DNA from: Pseudoalteromonas sp. H105
GTDB lineage: Bacteria; Pseudomonadota; Gammaproteobacteria; Enterobacterales; Alteromonadaceae
NCBI RefSeq assembly: GCF_001469215.1
Contig: NZ_LOFH01000015.1
Span: 16,375-80,374, forward strand
DNA length: 64,000 bases
Direction: 5' to 3'
In this document: piece after piece, positions 45,130 through 54,239 of the stretch
How the letters are laid out: the number at the start of each line of letters is the position of its first letter
Position numbering within the stretch: position 1 is the stretch's first letter
Notes under the pieces: model-generated
What the model saw: only the letters and a program-made list of their open reading frames with translations
What the model was told of the DNA's origin: nothing
Database searches by the model: none
Translations under genes and position numbers: made by a program

Positions 45130-45579
45130 ATGCATTGCCCTTTTTGCTCTGAAAAAGATACCAAAGTGATTGACTCGCGTTTAGTTGGCGGAGGCCATCA
45201 GGTAAGACGCCGTCGTGAATGTAATGAGTGCCATGAGCGTTTTACCACCTTTGAAGGGGCTGAATTAGTGATGCCACGAGTGATTAAGCAAGACGGTAGC
45301 CGCGAACCTTTTAACGAAGATAAGCTTCTAAACGGTTTACACAGAGCCCTAGAAAAACGCCCTGTAAGCACCGAACAAGTTGATGAAGTGGTGAATATTA
45401 TTAAATCTCAATTGCGCGCAACAGGTGAGCGAGAGATTTCGAGTCACCTTGTTGGTGAATGCATCATGGAGTCACTTAAAAAACTCGATAAAGTCGCCTA
45501 TGTTCGATTTGCATCTGTGTATCGGTCATTTGAAGATATTCGCGAGTTTGGTGAAGAAATAGCACGCTTGGGAGAGTAG
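45130..45579 (+). CDS. nrdR: Transcriptional repressor NrdR
   Basis: Zinc-ribbon / ATP-cone repressor of ribonucleotide reductase genes, 149 residues. The zinc ribbon reads MHCPFCSEKDTKVIDSR then CNECHERFTTFE, giving four Cys. The ATP-cone starts at about residue 49 (VIKQDGSREPFNEDKLL). The domain senses dATP/ATP. Stop and the next ATG (ribD) are separated by one base, so the two are translationally coupled. Confidence 0.97.
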   Translation: MHCPFCSEKDTKVIDSRLVGGGHQVRRRRECNECHERFTTFEGAELVMPRVIKQDGSREPFNEDKLLNGLHRALEKRPVSTEQVDEVVNIIKSQLRATGEREISSHLVGECIMESLKKLDKVAYVRFASVYRSFEDIREFGEEIARLGE

Positions 45580-45580
45580 T

Positions 45581-46714
45581 ATGAGCGCGGCATTATTCAC
45601 TGAGCAAGATCATCACTATATGGCTCGTGCCATAGAGTTGGCTAGTTTGGGTCGATTTACTACAACGCCAAACCCTAATGTAGGGTGTGTGTTAGTTAAA
45701 GATAATGTAGTAATAGGTGAAGGGTTTCATCAGGTTGCGGGTCAAGGGCATGCTGAAGTCAACGCCCTTGCTATAGCCGGTGATAAAGCGAAAGGGGCAA
45801 CGGCCTATGTGACCCTTGAACCCTGTAGTCACTTTGGTAAAACCCCACCTTGTGCTCAGGCATTAAAAGAGGCAGGTGTTAGCAAGGTAATTGCTGCTAT
45901 GGTTGACCCAAACCCTCAAGTGGCCGGGAAGGGGTTGGCTATACTCGCTAATGCCGGCATTGCAGTTGCTTCAGGGTTACTTGAGCAACAGGCGCGATTG
46001 CTAAACCGAGGTTTTTTAAAGCGGATGGAACAAGGCTTGCCCTTTGTCACATGTAAAATGGCTGCTAGCTTAGATGGCAAAACAGCCCTACAAAATGGCC
46101 AAAGTAAATGGATTACGGGCACACAAGCTCGCCAAGATGTGCAGTTATTTAGAGCGCAAAGTTGCGCTATTTTAACTGGGGCTGACACCGTATTAACCGA
46201 TGATGCCAAATTAAATGTCCGTATTGATGAATTGCCTCAAGCGTTACCAACAACCCTACCACTTCGCCAACCGATACGCATTGTTGTTGACTCACAAAAT
46301 CGTTTAACACCTGACCTTGCGTTATTTAGCATTGAAAGTGAAATCATAATTCTCACAACTAAGCTTGATAAATCGATTCAATGGCCACATTACGTTACCC
46401 ATATTGAAGTGCCTGAGAAAGCTCACAAGGTAGATTTATTTGCAGCATTAAAAATTTTAGCGAATCGGCAAATAAATACAATATGGCTCGAAGCTGGAGC
46501 AACGCTTGCGGGCGAAATGACACAGCAAAATTTAATTGATGAATTTATCGTGTATGTTGCACCTAAGTTATTAGGAAACGATGCAAAAAGCTTACTAAAC
46601 TTTGCAACTCTAACCAGTATGCAAGATACTATTAACCTAGCAATTAATGACTGTGCGCTAATTGGTGGTGATATTCGTATCACTGCTAATGTGGCGGCCA
46701 CCAAATCACCTTAA
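45581..46714 (+). CDS. ribD: Bifunctional pyrimidine deaminase / reductase RibD
   Basis: Riboflavin pathway enzyme: deaminates then reduces the pyrimidine made from GTP. 377 residues. The deaminase half has the zinc ligands GHAEVNAL and TLEPCSHFGKTPPCAQAL; the reductase half begins near residue 150 with FVTCKMAASLDGKTAL and includes WLEAGATLAGE. First of the riboflavin genes; one base after nrdR, 21 bases before ribE. Confidence 0.97.
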   Translation: MSAALFTEQDHHYMARAIELASLGRFTTTPNPNVGCVLVKDNVVIGEGFHQVAGQGHAEVNALAIAGDKAKGATAYVTLEPCSHFGKTPPCAQALKEAGVSKVIAAMVDPNPQVAGKGLAILANAGIAVASGLLEQQARLLNRGFLKRMEQGLPFVTCKMAASLDGKTALQNGQSKWITGTQARQDVQLFRAQSCAILTGADTVLTDDAKLNVRIDELPQALPTTLPLRQPIRIVVDSQNRLTPDLALFSIESEIIILTTKLDKSIQWPHYVTHIEVPEKAHKVDLFAALKILANRQINTIWLEAGATLAGEMTQQNLIDEFIVYVAPKLLGNDAKSLLNFATLTSMQDTINLAINDCALIGGDIRITANVAATKSP

Positions 46715-46735
46715 TTTATTTTTGAGAGTAACTTT

Positions 46736-47389
46736 ATGTTCACTGGTATTATTGAAGCAACAGGTATTATAAGCGATTTGCGCAAAACTCAAGGTGATTT
46801 GGCGATTCGTATCCAAAGCCATGATTTAAATATGGCAGATGTAAAACTAGGTGATAGCATCGCCACGAATGGTGTTTGCTTAACCGTTGTTGCTAAACAC
46901 GATAATGGATTTAGTGCGGATTTATCAAATGAAACCATTGATCTGACAGGGTTCGCACATTACAAACAAGGGCAAAAAGTTAACCTCGAAAAAGCCATGC
47001 AACCTGTGTCACGTTTAGGCGGGCATTTAGTGTCTGGCCATGTTGATGGTATTGCAACAATTACATCGATTACGGCTAATGCACGTGCAACAGAGTATTG
47101 GTTATCGACCGATGCGGCGTTGATGAAATATATCCCTTATAAAGGCTCAGTATGTGTGGATGGGATCAGTTTAACCGTGAATGCGGTTGAAGATAATAAG
47201 TTCAAACTCACCATCGTGCCTCATACCGCAGAACAAACAACGATTGCTGATTTTAAAGTCGGCACATCAGTAAACTTAGAAGTTGATCAAATTGCCCGTT
47301 ATTTAGAGCGACTGATCAAAGGTGCAGAACAACCAGCCAATTCAGATATTTCGATGAGCCTCTTGGCTCAAGCTGGTTTTATAAAATAA
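46736..47389 (+). CDS. ribE: Riboflavin synthase alpha subunit
   Basis: Catalyses the last step, dismutating two lumazines to riboflavin. 217 residues made of two similar lumazine-binding domains: MFTGIIEATG at the start, GDSIATNGVCLTV in domain 1 and GSVCVDGISLTVN in domain 2, with the HLVSGHVDG motif between them. Placed between ribD and ribBA. Confidence 0.96.
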   Translation: MFTGIIEATGIISDLRKTQGDLAIRIQSHDLNMADVKLGDSIATNGVCLTVVAKHDNGFSADLSNETIDLTGFAHYKQGQKVNLEKAMQPVSRLGGHLVSGHVDGIATITSITANARATEYWLSTDAALMKYIPYKGSVCVDGISLTVNAVEDNKFKLTIVPHTAEQTTIADFKVGTSVNLEVDQIARYLERLIKGAEQPANSDISMSLLAQAGFIK

Positions 47390-47427
47390 ACGCACCAAAC
47401 ACTCCACAACATAATTATGAGTAGACT

Positions 47428-48540
47428 ATGAATTTACACAGCGCACAAGAAATTATAGATGACATTAAAGCCGGTAAAATGGTTATTTTAATGGATGACG
47501 AAGACAGAGAAAATGAAGGCGATTTAATTATTGCAGCTGAGCATATCAGTGCAGAAGCTATTAATTTTATGGCAACCCATGGACGCGGCCTTATCTGTTT
47601 AACGATGACCCAAGAGCGCTGTGAACAGCTAGACCTACCTTTAATGGTTAAAAATAATGGAGCTGCATTTTCCACCAACTTCACTATGTCTATTGAAGCG
47701 TCGAAAGGGGTGACAACAGGGATTTCAGCAGCAGACCGTGCCCGTACAGTACAAGCTGCAATAGCAAAAGGCGCAGTGCCATCAGACATTGTTCAGCCAG
47801 GCCATATTTTTCCTATCATGGCACAACCTGGTGGTGTATTAACACGTGCAGGCCATACCGAAGCCGGCTGTGATTTAGCGCGTTTAGCAGGTCTAGAACC
47901 TTCATCTGTTATTGTTGAAATTCTTAACGCTGATGGCACCATGGCACGTCGTCCAGATTTAGAAGTATTTGCGCAGCAACATAACATTAAAATTGGCACC
48001 ATTGCTGACTTAATCGAGTATCGCAATATCAATGAAACCACCATTGAACAAGTTGCAAAATGTAAGTTACCTACCCAACATGGTGAATTTGACTTGGTGA
48101 CCTATAAAGACACGATTGATGGTCAATTACATTACGCATTATTAAAAGGCGCAATAAAAGCGGATGAGCCGACCTTGGTTCGTGTTCATTTGCAAAGTAC
48201 ATTTAACGATATTTTATTATCAGACCGAAGTGCCGATAGAAGTTGGGGTTTATCAGAAGCCATGGCGTATATTGCAGAGCATGAAGGGGCATTGGTTATT
48301 CTTGGTAAGCAAGAGTGTACTGAAGATTTAGAAGCAACGGTTAAAGCATTTGCAGCTGAAGATATTGGTGAGAGCGTGAGCCATCGTAAATTTCAAGGCA
48401 CATCACGTACCGTTGGTGTGGGCTCACAAATTTTAGCGGATCTAGGTATTGAGAAAATGCGCCTAATGAGTCGACCTAAAAAGTATCACGCACTTTCTGG
48501 TTTTCACCTTGAAGTGGTTGACTACGTAGAGCCGCAATAA
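47428..48540 (+). CDS. ribBA: DHBP synthase fused to degenerate GTP cyclohydrolase II domain
   Basis: 370 residues. The N-terminal half is a complete 3,4-dihydroxy-2-butanone-4-phosphate synthase: VILMDDEDRENEGDL, FMATHGRGLICL and RAGHTEAGCDLARLAG. The C-terminal half has the length of GTP cyclohydrolase II but not its zinc site: where HSECLTGD and RCDCG should be, it reads RVHLQSTFNDILLSD. The catalytic cysteines are missing, so this half is probably structural or regulatory, as in RibBX-type proteins. An authentic ribA should lie elsewhere. Between ribE and ribH. Confidence 0.93.
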   Translation: MNLHSAQEIIDDIKAGKMVILMDDEDRENEGDLIIAAEHISAEAINFMATHGRGLICLTMTQERCEQLDLPLMVKNNGAAFSTNFTMSIEASKGVTTGISAADRARTVQAAIAKGAVPSDIVQPGHIFPIMAQPGGVLTRAGHTEAGCDLARLAGLEPSSVIVEILNADGTMARRPDLEVFAQQHNIKIGTIADLIEYRNINETTIEQVAKCKLPTQHGEFDLVTYKDTIDGQLHYALLKGAIKADEPTLVRVHLQSTFNDILLSDRSADRSWGLSEAMAYIAEHEGALVILGKQECTEDLEATVKAFAAEDIGESVSHRKFQGTSRTVGVGSQILADLGIEKMRLMSRPKKYHALSGFHLEVVDYVEPQ

Positions 48541-48621
48541 GCTAGGCTATTTTTTTATTTTTGTGCTATGATGCGCAGCAATTTTTGCGCAATCGCTTAA
48601 ACTTATTTTTAGGGTTATCGA

Positions 48622-49086
48622 ATGAAAATTATCGAAGGTAATAAATACGCTCCGGGCAAGAAATTTGCCATTGTCATTTCTCGCTTTAATGATTTTATTG
48701 GTAGCAGCCTTTTAGCAGGTGCTGTTGATGAACTAAAGCGTACTGGTGGTGTATCTGAAGATGATATCACTGTTATTTATGTACCAGGTGCGGTTGAGTT
48801 ACCTTTGGCAGCGAAACGCGTTGCGGCAAAAAAAGAGTATGATGCAATCATCGCTTTAGGCGTAGTGATCAGAGGTGGTACACCACACTTTGACCTCGTT
48901 GCTGGCGAATCAAATAAAGGCTTGGCGCAAGTGTCGCTTGAGTATGATATTCCGGTTGCATTTGGCGTATTAACCACAGAAAGCATTGAGCAAGCGATTG
49001 AACGCGCTGGCACCAAGATGGGCAACAAAGGTGGCGAAGCTGCTTTAGGTGCGCTTGAAATGGTTAATGTGTTAGATAAAATTTAA
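48622..49086 (+). CDS. ribH: Lumazine synthase
   Basis: 6,7-dimethyl-8-ribityllumazine synthase, 154 residues, usually a 60-mer capsid or pentamer. VVIRGGTPHFDLVAGESNKGL (about residues 81-101) holds the catalytic His, and VPGAVELPLAAKR is the phosphate-binding segment. It follows ribBA by 81 bases with a TTAGGG ribosome-binding site, and nusB follows after 15 bases. Confidence 0.96.
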   Translation: MKIIEGNKYAPGKKFAIVISRFNDFIGSSLLAGAVDELKRTGGVSEDDITVIYVPGAVELPLAAKRVAAKKEYDAIIALGVVIRGGTPHFDLVAGESNKGLAQVSLEYDIPVAFGVLTTESIEQAIERAGTKMGNKGGEAALGALEMVNVLDKI

Positions 49087-49101
49087 GTTTAAGGAATTTT
49101 T

Positions 49102-49512
49102 GTGAAACCAGCAGCAAGACGTAAAGCACGTATCTTAGCACTTCAAGCCGTATATTCTTGGCAACTAAGTGGCAATGCAATTGCCGATATCGAACAGCAA
49201 ATGCTGATCGAAAATGACGTGACTAAAATTGACGTTGAATATTTTAAAGATCTCGCTCGTGGCGTTGCTGTGAATAAGACGCAACTTGACGAAGCTGTAT
49301 CTCCTCATTTAACTCGCCCATTTGATGAGTTAGACATGGTTGAAAAAGCGATTTTGCGTCTTAGCGCATATGAGCTTAAATTCCGTGAAGATGTCCCTTA
49401 CAAAGTAGCAATCAATGAAGGCATTGAGCTTGCTAAAATATTTGGCGCTGAAGACAGCCATAAATTTGTAAATGGTGTACTTGATAAAGCAGTTAAGCAT
49501 TTACGCAAGTAA
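49102..49512 (+). CDS. nusB: Transcription antitermination factor NusB
   Basis: All-helical RNA-binding protein that joins NusE on boxA of rRNA leaders; 136 residues. ARRKARILALQAVYSWQLSG at the start and VPYKVAINEGIELAKIFGAEDSHKFVNGVLDK near the end are typical. It uses a GTG start with AAGGA six bases before. Together with ribH the coupling is conserved in gammaproteobacteria. A hairpin lies directly after the stop. Confidence 0.97.
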   Translation: MKPAARRKARILALQAVYSWQLSGNAIADIEQQMLIENDVTKIDVEYFKDLARGVAVNKTQLDEAVSPHLTRPFDELDMVEKAILRLSAYELKFREDVPYKVAINEGIELAKIFGAEDSHKFVNGVLDKAVKHLRK

Positions 49513-49523
49513 CGCAACTGCAA

Positions 49524-49556
49524 AAGGAGAGCCGGCATAGGCCGGCTTTTTTGTGT
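49524..49556 (+). promoter_or_regulatory. SD-hairpin unit between nusB and thiL
   Basis: AAGGAG (49524-49529) is followed by a hairpin (AGCCGGC 49530-49536, loop ATAG, GCCGGCT 49541-49547) and T residues, then the thiL ATG at 49557. As a terminator it would end nusB transcripts. If the hairpin folds in a read-through mRNA, AAGGAG becomes about nine bases from the ATG. Confidence 0.7.
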
Positions 49557-50531
49557 ATGAAGGAATTTGAATTAATAAACCGATACTTCAAGGGGCGCGG
49601 AATTACTCGTCGCGATGTTAACCTTGGTATTGGTGATGATTGTGCTTTAGTAACTGTACCTGAGAACTGTCAATTAGCAGTTACCACCGACACACTTGTG
49701 GCAGGCATCCATTTTTTTGATGACATCTCACCACGCGCTCTTGGACATCGTGCCTTGGCTGTAAACCTAAGTGACTTAGCTGCAATGGGAGCAGAACCGA
49801 CGTGGGTATCTGTTGCGTTGACGTTGCCAAGCATTGATGTTGAGTGGTTAGAAGAGTTTACTGAGGGAATGCACGAAATTGCTGAGTACTATAATGTACA
49901 AATCATTGGTGGTGATACAACCCAAGGCCCATTAACAATTACTATTTGTGCTAAAGGTACCATACCCCATGGTCAAGCTCTTCGACGCGGCGGTGCAAAA
50001 GTGGGCGATTGGGTATATGTAACGGGTCCTTTAGGAGACGCAGGTCTTGCAATTGAGTCACGTAAGCAAGACATTAAAATTGCTCCAGAACACCTTAGAT
50101 ATGTTAATCAGCGCTTTGATTATCCATCGCCTCGTGTTGCGGCAGGTCAAGTTCTAAGAGGATTAGCGTCGGCGGCTATCGATGTTTCAGATGGTTTACT
50201 CGCAGATCTGAGCCATATTTTAGCTATGTCACAAGTGAGTGCTCAAATCATCGTTGAGAACGTCCCGACATCGGCTGCAATGCAAGACACATTAGAACAC
50301 TCACAACAGCTTCCTTTTATCCTTAATTATGGCGATGATTATGAATTACTGTTTACAGTGCCAGATGATAAAAAAAGCATGTTGGAGTTAAAGTTACGTC
50401 AATATGGCGTAGATGCGACCTGTATTGGTCAGATAAAAAGTGGTGAAGGGCAAATAGAGCTATTGCTTAATGGCGAAAAACTCAATTTTCAAAACACAGG
50501 CTTTGAACATTTTTCCAAGGAGCCGGTTTGA
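49557..50531 (+). CDS. thiL: Thiamine-monophosphate kinase
   Basis: Phosphorylates thiamine monophosphate to thiamine diphosphate. 324 residues from the ATG at 49557. The AIRS/PurM-type kinase fold is seen in VNLGIGDDCALV with metal-binding Asp residues, VTTDTLVAGIHF, ALAVNLSDLAAMGA and IIGGDTTQGPLTI. The ribosome-binding site is separated from the ATG by a hairpin (separate entry). An in-frame TTG at 49551 is also possible. Overlaps pgpA by 4 bases. Confidence 0.95.
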   Translation: MKEFELINRYFKGRGITRRDVNLGIGDDCALVTVPENCQLAVTTDTLVAGIHFFDDISPRALGHRALAVNLSDLAAMGAEPTWVSVALTLPSIDVEWLEEFTEGMHEIAEYYNVQIIGGDTTQGPLTITICAKGTIPHGQALRRGGAKVGDWVYVTGPLGDAGLAIESRKQDIKIAPEHLRYVNQRFDYPSPRVAAGQVLRGLASAAIDVSDGLLADLSHILAMSQVSAQIIVENVPTSAAMQDTLEHSQQLPFILNYGDDYELLFTVPDDKKSMLELKLRQYGVDATCIGQIKSGEGQIELLLNGEKLNFQNTGFEHFSKEPV

Positions 50532-51013
50532 CTACCTCTTCAAAATTTAATTTAAAACGTCCACATCAGTTTTTTGGTTTGGGTTTTGGCTTAGGTTTAG
50601 CGCCTAAAGCCCCTGGTACTTTTGGTACGTTTGCAGCACTTCCGTTTATTTTTATTACAATGCATTACCCACTTTGGCTGCAGGTTGTATTTGCCGTGGT
50701 TATCAGTATATTCGGAGTTTGGGCATGCGGTAAAACGGCCGATGATTTGGGCGTGCATGATCATCCTGCAATTGTGTGGGATGAGGTTGCGGGTTTTTAC
50801 ATCACTATGATTGGTGCAGCCTTAAGTTGGCAAACCTTGCTAGTGGGGTTTTTACTCTTTCGCTTCTTTGATATTGCCAAGCCAGGTCCCATCCGCATAT
50901 TAGACAAGCGTCTTCATGGTGGTGTTGGGATCATGGCCGATGATGTTTTAGCGGGAATATTTTCACTGATTTGTTTGCAAGCTTTATTAAAAATGGGTTA
51001 TCTACCTTTTTAA
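50528..51013 (+). CDS. pgpA: Phosphatidylglycerophosphatase A
   Basis: Inner-membrane enzyme of 161 residues dephosphorylating phosphatidylglycerophosphate. FGLGFGLGLAPKAPGTFGTFAALPF near the N-terminus and FDIAKPGPIRILDKRLHGGVGIMADDVLAGIF near the C-terminus are the family signatures, with several membrane segments. The start is TTG at 50528, supported by AAGGAG at 50517-50522 with a 5-base spacer; TTGA overlaps the thiL stop, indicating translational coupling. Confidence 0.95.
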   Translation: MTTSSKFNLKRPHQFFGLGFGLGLAPKAPGTFGTFAALPFIFITMHYPLWLQVVFAVVISIFGVWACGKTADDLGVHDHPAIVWDEVAGFYITMIGAALSWQTLLVGFLLFRFFDIAKPGPIRILDKRLHGGVGIMADDVLAGIFSLICLQALLKMGYLPF

Positions 51014-51042
51014 CCTTAGTTTTTCAACGAGGTATTGGCGTT

Positions 51043-54000
51043 ATGATGCGATTTATATTGGTTTGTATTTTGTTGTTTCTCAGCTTGCCAAGCGGTGCGT
51101 CAATTACTGATTATGTTGTCAAACAATGGAATATTAAAAATGGTCTCCCATCGCAGTCACTCAAAAGTGTAGTTCAAGATGAACAAGGTTACATATGGCT
51201 AGGTACTCAGTTTGGACTTAGCCGTTTTGATGGTCATACGTTTACAAATTACAACACGCTAAATACCACTTTCTTACCGAGTAATGGTATCAATAAGCTT
51301 TTAATTGATAGTGAAGGGTACTTGTGGGTCGGCACAAAAAAAGGAATTGTTGTTTTAGACCCTCAAACTATGGCTGCTCAAGAGTATCTAGTTAAAGGTC
51401 CTGTTCGCGATGTTATTGAAGATTCTCGCGGCAGCATCTGGATTGCAGCCAATGGGCTATATTTCGTTCCTCGCAATCAAATCGACTTAATGAGGAATAA
51501 AGAGAAGTCAAGAAACACAGTAAAAGCGAGTCCTGTTAAACAAATCACAGGCACCGTCAGTCAGCTAGCTTTATCTCCAGAAGGCATCTGGTTAGTTAAT
51601 GAAAGACAACTACTACGCCTAACAAACTCCTCATCTGACTTTGCTAAGTTGCGATTAGAGCTTACTGCCAAAATATCTTTACCAGAAAGAGTTGCACAAA
51701 CAATTATACATGACTTAACTTTTCTTGAGGGGAATCTGTATCTTGCCTCAGAGTTAGGGGCATACTTTCTTGATTTGGACGATGAACTTCGCCCTTTCCC
51801 ATTGCCAAATGCAAACAATTCCGCCGTCTATAAATTTATGAGTGACTCTGACGGTGCGTTGTGGATTTCAACCTATGGAAGGCTATTAGTTAGGGATAAT
51901 TCAGGGGAGTGGCAATGGGTTGAACCAAGCCAGCTTGATCAAAATATATGGTTTGCGGACCTTTTTCGTGATAACGACAATAATGTTTGGCTAGCGAGTT
52001 TCAGTGAGGGGTTATGGTTTGCTCACGAAGGACGTATCGAGCGTCATTCAGCAATTTCCCAAATGACAGAAGCTGTTATGGCTATAACTAAAGCCCCTGA
52101 TGGAGAGTTATGGGTCGCGAATAGAAGCGGCGTTGGGTATTTTGATTTAAATAAAAACTTTATTAATCGTATCCCAAGTAACCAGTACGGTAGAGCCGTT
52201 GTCAATGATTTACATTTTGATAGTGGGCGATTATACATTGCGACAGGTCGAGGTGTTTATTTTTATGAGAACAACACCCTGTTTACAGTGCCAGGACGTG
52301 CTTTAAGAGATAACCCTGTATTTGCAATTAGTGATTCGAATAAAGGCGGTTTATGGCTCGGAACAGGGCGTGGTATGTATCGCTTAAGCTACGGTGGTAT
52401 TACCCCCTTTGCATATAATGCATTTTTAGGTAGTAAGTTTATTACTTACGTTTTAGATCAAGAAAACTTTGGCTTAATTGGTACGAGTAAGGGAGCTTAT
52501 TACTTTACTGACCGCGGTATTGAAAAGGTGGGTGATCAAACATCACTTGAAAGTGCATATGTAACGAGTATTTTGTATTTAGATGGCGGAGCTATCTTAA
52601 TCGGATCATTGAATGATGGTTTATTTTACAGAAGCACTAATGGGCAGTGGCGTCAGTTAGACGCATCAAATGGTTTACCTTATGGCTCTATTTTCAGCCT
52701 GCGTTATGATGAATCGTTCAAGCGAATTTGGGTCAGCACTATGAAGGGTGTTTACCGGATGCCGGTAGAGCAATTTAGTGCGGATATTGAGAGCTTGAAA
52801 GTTGAACAGGTTATTTCGTCCTTCGATCGTCAGCTAGATGGCAAGGCAAGTCAATGTTGTACAGGACTTGGGCATGATGCTGTTGCTGAGCAAAACAACT
52901 CTATGTGGTACCCAAGTTTGCAAGGGGTAGTCGAAATTCCAAAGGACATTGAACTGTTTGGCGTAAAGTTATTACGTCCTAAAGTTGAGAGCGTAACTAC
53001 GGGTATGCGTTCAGTGTCGGTTGCGGCTTTAGGAAATAATCCCACATTTGATACGAATGAACGTGATTTTACACTGAAATACACTGCAATAGACTATTAT
53101 GCGCCGTCCAGTATTGAGTTTCGATATAGATTGAGTGGTTTAGATAACGATTGGCGCTATGCTAACTCGCGTCGTGAAGCTATATATACTAACTTACCTC
53201 CAGGAGCATTCTTGTTTCAACTTGAAGCAAAACGTCAAGGTGAAGGGTGGCAAAATGCGCAAAATGCAGAGTATTCATTTGTTGTTCCAAGGCGTTTTGA
53301 TGAAACTATTTATTTCAGGCTGTTAATTACAAGCACTGTTATTCTATTGTTTTATTTTATTTTTTGGGTGTTTAGAAAGCAAGAGCGTCGAAAGCAAGCG
53401 GCACTAGAGAGTCTGGTTACAGAGAGAACCGGTGAACTTCGCCAAGCTAATGACAAGTTGAATCAGGTTAATTCACAATTAAAACTTGTTAGTCATTCAG
53501 ATGAATTAACAGGCCTCAGAAGTCGCCGTTTTTTGTTTGATCAACTGCCGAAAGATATAGAGCATTTTCAACGAAACTCGCAATCATTGCAGGCACAAGG
53601 GAAATCGCTGGTTTTATTAGTAATCAACTTTGATAGTTTCAGTAAAATTAATGATGCTTTTGGGCCTATAGGCGGTGATAGCTGCTTGCAGCAAATGGCC
53701 GCTTTATTAAACTCACGTACTCAAGGGTCTGATTATGTTGCGCGTTGGAGTGGCGACGAATTCTTACTTTTACTACGTGACTTTAAGCGCAGTGCGATTG
53801 ATAAGTACGTCTCCGATCTATGTAAAGCTGTTGCAGAGTATTCTTTCAAACTGCCAAGTGGTGAAAGTATTCACTTAACAGCATCAATTGGTTATTCATT
53901 TTACCCATTACCATTGCTTGGTGGGCAAGTTATCGGGTGGGAAACGTCCGTTAATCTAGCTGATATTGCGCTCCATCAAGTGAAAAAGCGGGGTGGAGAC

Positions 54001-54129
54001 GGCGTTGCGACAATTACCTTTGATGACCAGTTAGATGCGTTTGAGTTTGAACAAACGAGCCATGTAGAGCAGCAACTCAGTGTTTTACAAGCCAACGGCT
54101 TAGCAGACATTAAAGTGTGGATGCGCTGA
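51043..54129 (+). CDS. Two-component-regulator-propeller sensor diguanylate cyclase
   Basis: A 1028-residue membrane sensor. A signal peptide (to about residue 20, PSGAS) leads into two periplasmic beta-propellers built from repeats of the form W-LGT-xGL-R/Y (DEQGYIWLGTQFGLSRFDG is the first; about residues 35-640). A Y_Y_Y immunoglobulin-like domain follows (PPGAFLFQLEAKRQG), then one membrane helix (about 770-790), a short coiled coil and a GGDEF domain. The active site is WSGDEF rather than GGDEF, a variant known in active cyclases. The inhibitory RxxD site is absent (QGSD at that place). Architecture implies sensing of an external ligand coupled to cyclic di-GMP. Starts of either ATG 51043 or 51046 are possible. 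Confidence 0.9.
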   Translation: MMRFILVCILLFLSLPSGASITDYVVKQWNIKNGLPSQSLKSVVQDEQGYIWLGTQFGLSRFDGHTFTNYNTLNTTFLPSNGINKLLIDSEGYLWVGTKKGIVVLDPQTMAAQEYLVKGPVRDVIEDSRGSIWIAANGLYFVPRNQIDLMRNKEKSRNTVKASPVKQITGTVSQLALSPEGIWLVNERQLLRLTNSSSDFAKLRLELTAKISLPERVAQTIIHDLTFLEGNLYLASELGAYFLDLDDELRPFPLPNANNSAVYKFMSDSDGALWISTYGRLLVRDNSGEWQWVEPSQLDQNIWFADLFRDNDNNVWLASFSEGLWFAHEGRIERHSAISQMTEAVMAITKAPDGELWVANRSGVGYFDLNKNFINRIPSNQYGRAVVNDLHFDSGRLYIATGRGVYFYENNTLFTVPGRALRDNPVFAISDSNKGGLWLGTGRGMYRLSYGGITPFAYNAFLGSKFITYVLDQENFGLIGTSKGAYYFTDRGIEKVGDQTSLESAYVTSILYLDGGAILIGSLNDGLFYRSTNGQWRQLDASNGLPYGSIFSLRYDESFKRIWVSTMKGVYRMPVEQFSADIESLKVEQVISSFDRQLDGKASQCCTGLGHDAVAEQNNSMWYPSLQGVVEIPKDIELFGVKLLRPKVESVTTGMRSVSVAALGNNPTFDTNERDFTLKYTAIDYYAPSSIEFRYRLSGLDNDWRYANSRREAIYTNLPPGAFLFQLEAKRQGEGWQNAQNAEYSFVVPRRFDETIYFRLLITSTVILLFYFIFWVFRKQERRKQAALESLVTERTGELRQANDKLNQVNSQLKLVSHSDELTGLRSRRFLFDQLPKDIEHFQRNSQSLQAQGKSLVLLVINFDSFSKINDAFGPIGGDSCLQQMAALLNSRTQGSDYVARWSGDEFLLLLRDFKRSAIDKYVSDLCKAVAEYSFKLPSGESIHLTASIGYSFYPLPLLGGQVIGWETSVNLADIALHQVKKRGGDGVATITFDDQLDAFEFEQTSHVEQQLSVLQANGLADIKVWMR

Positions 54130-54210
54130 AAATCAATATACAGCGAATGGCTGTGAGTCATTATGAAAAGAAGCTTCGGTGTAATAAAAAATTTATAAAG
54201 TGGATAAAGT

Positions 54211-54238
54211 AAAAAAGGAGCCATAAGCTCCTTTTTTT
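54211..54238. terminator. Bidirectional intrinsic terminator
   Basis: AAAAAGGAGC (54212-54221) pairs with GCTCCTTTTT (54227-54236) over five bases; A-rich and T-rich flanks serve both strands. It separates the sensor cyclase from convergent dxs. Confidence 0.93.
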
Positions 54239-54239
54239 G

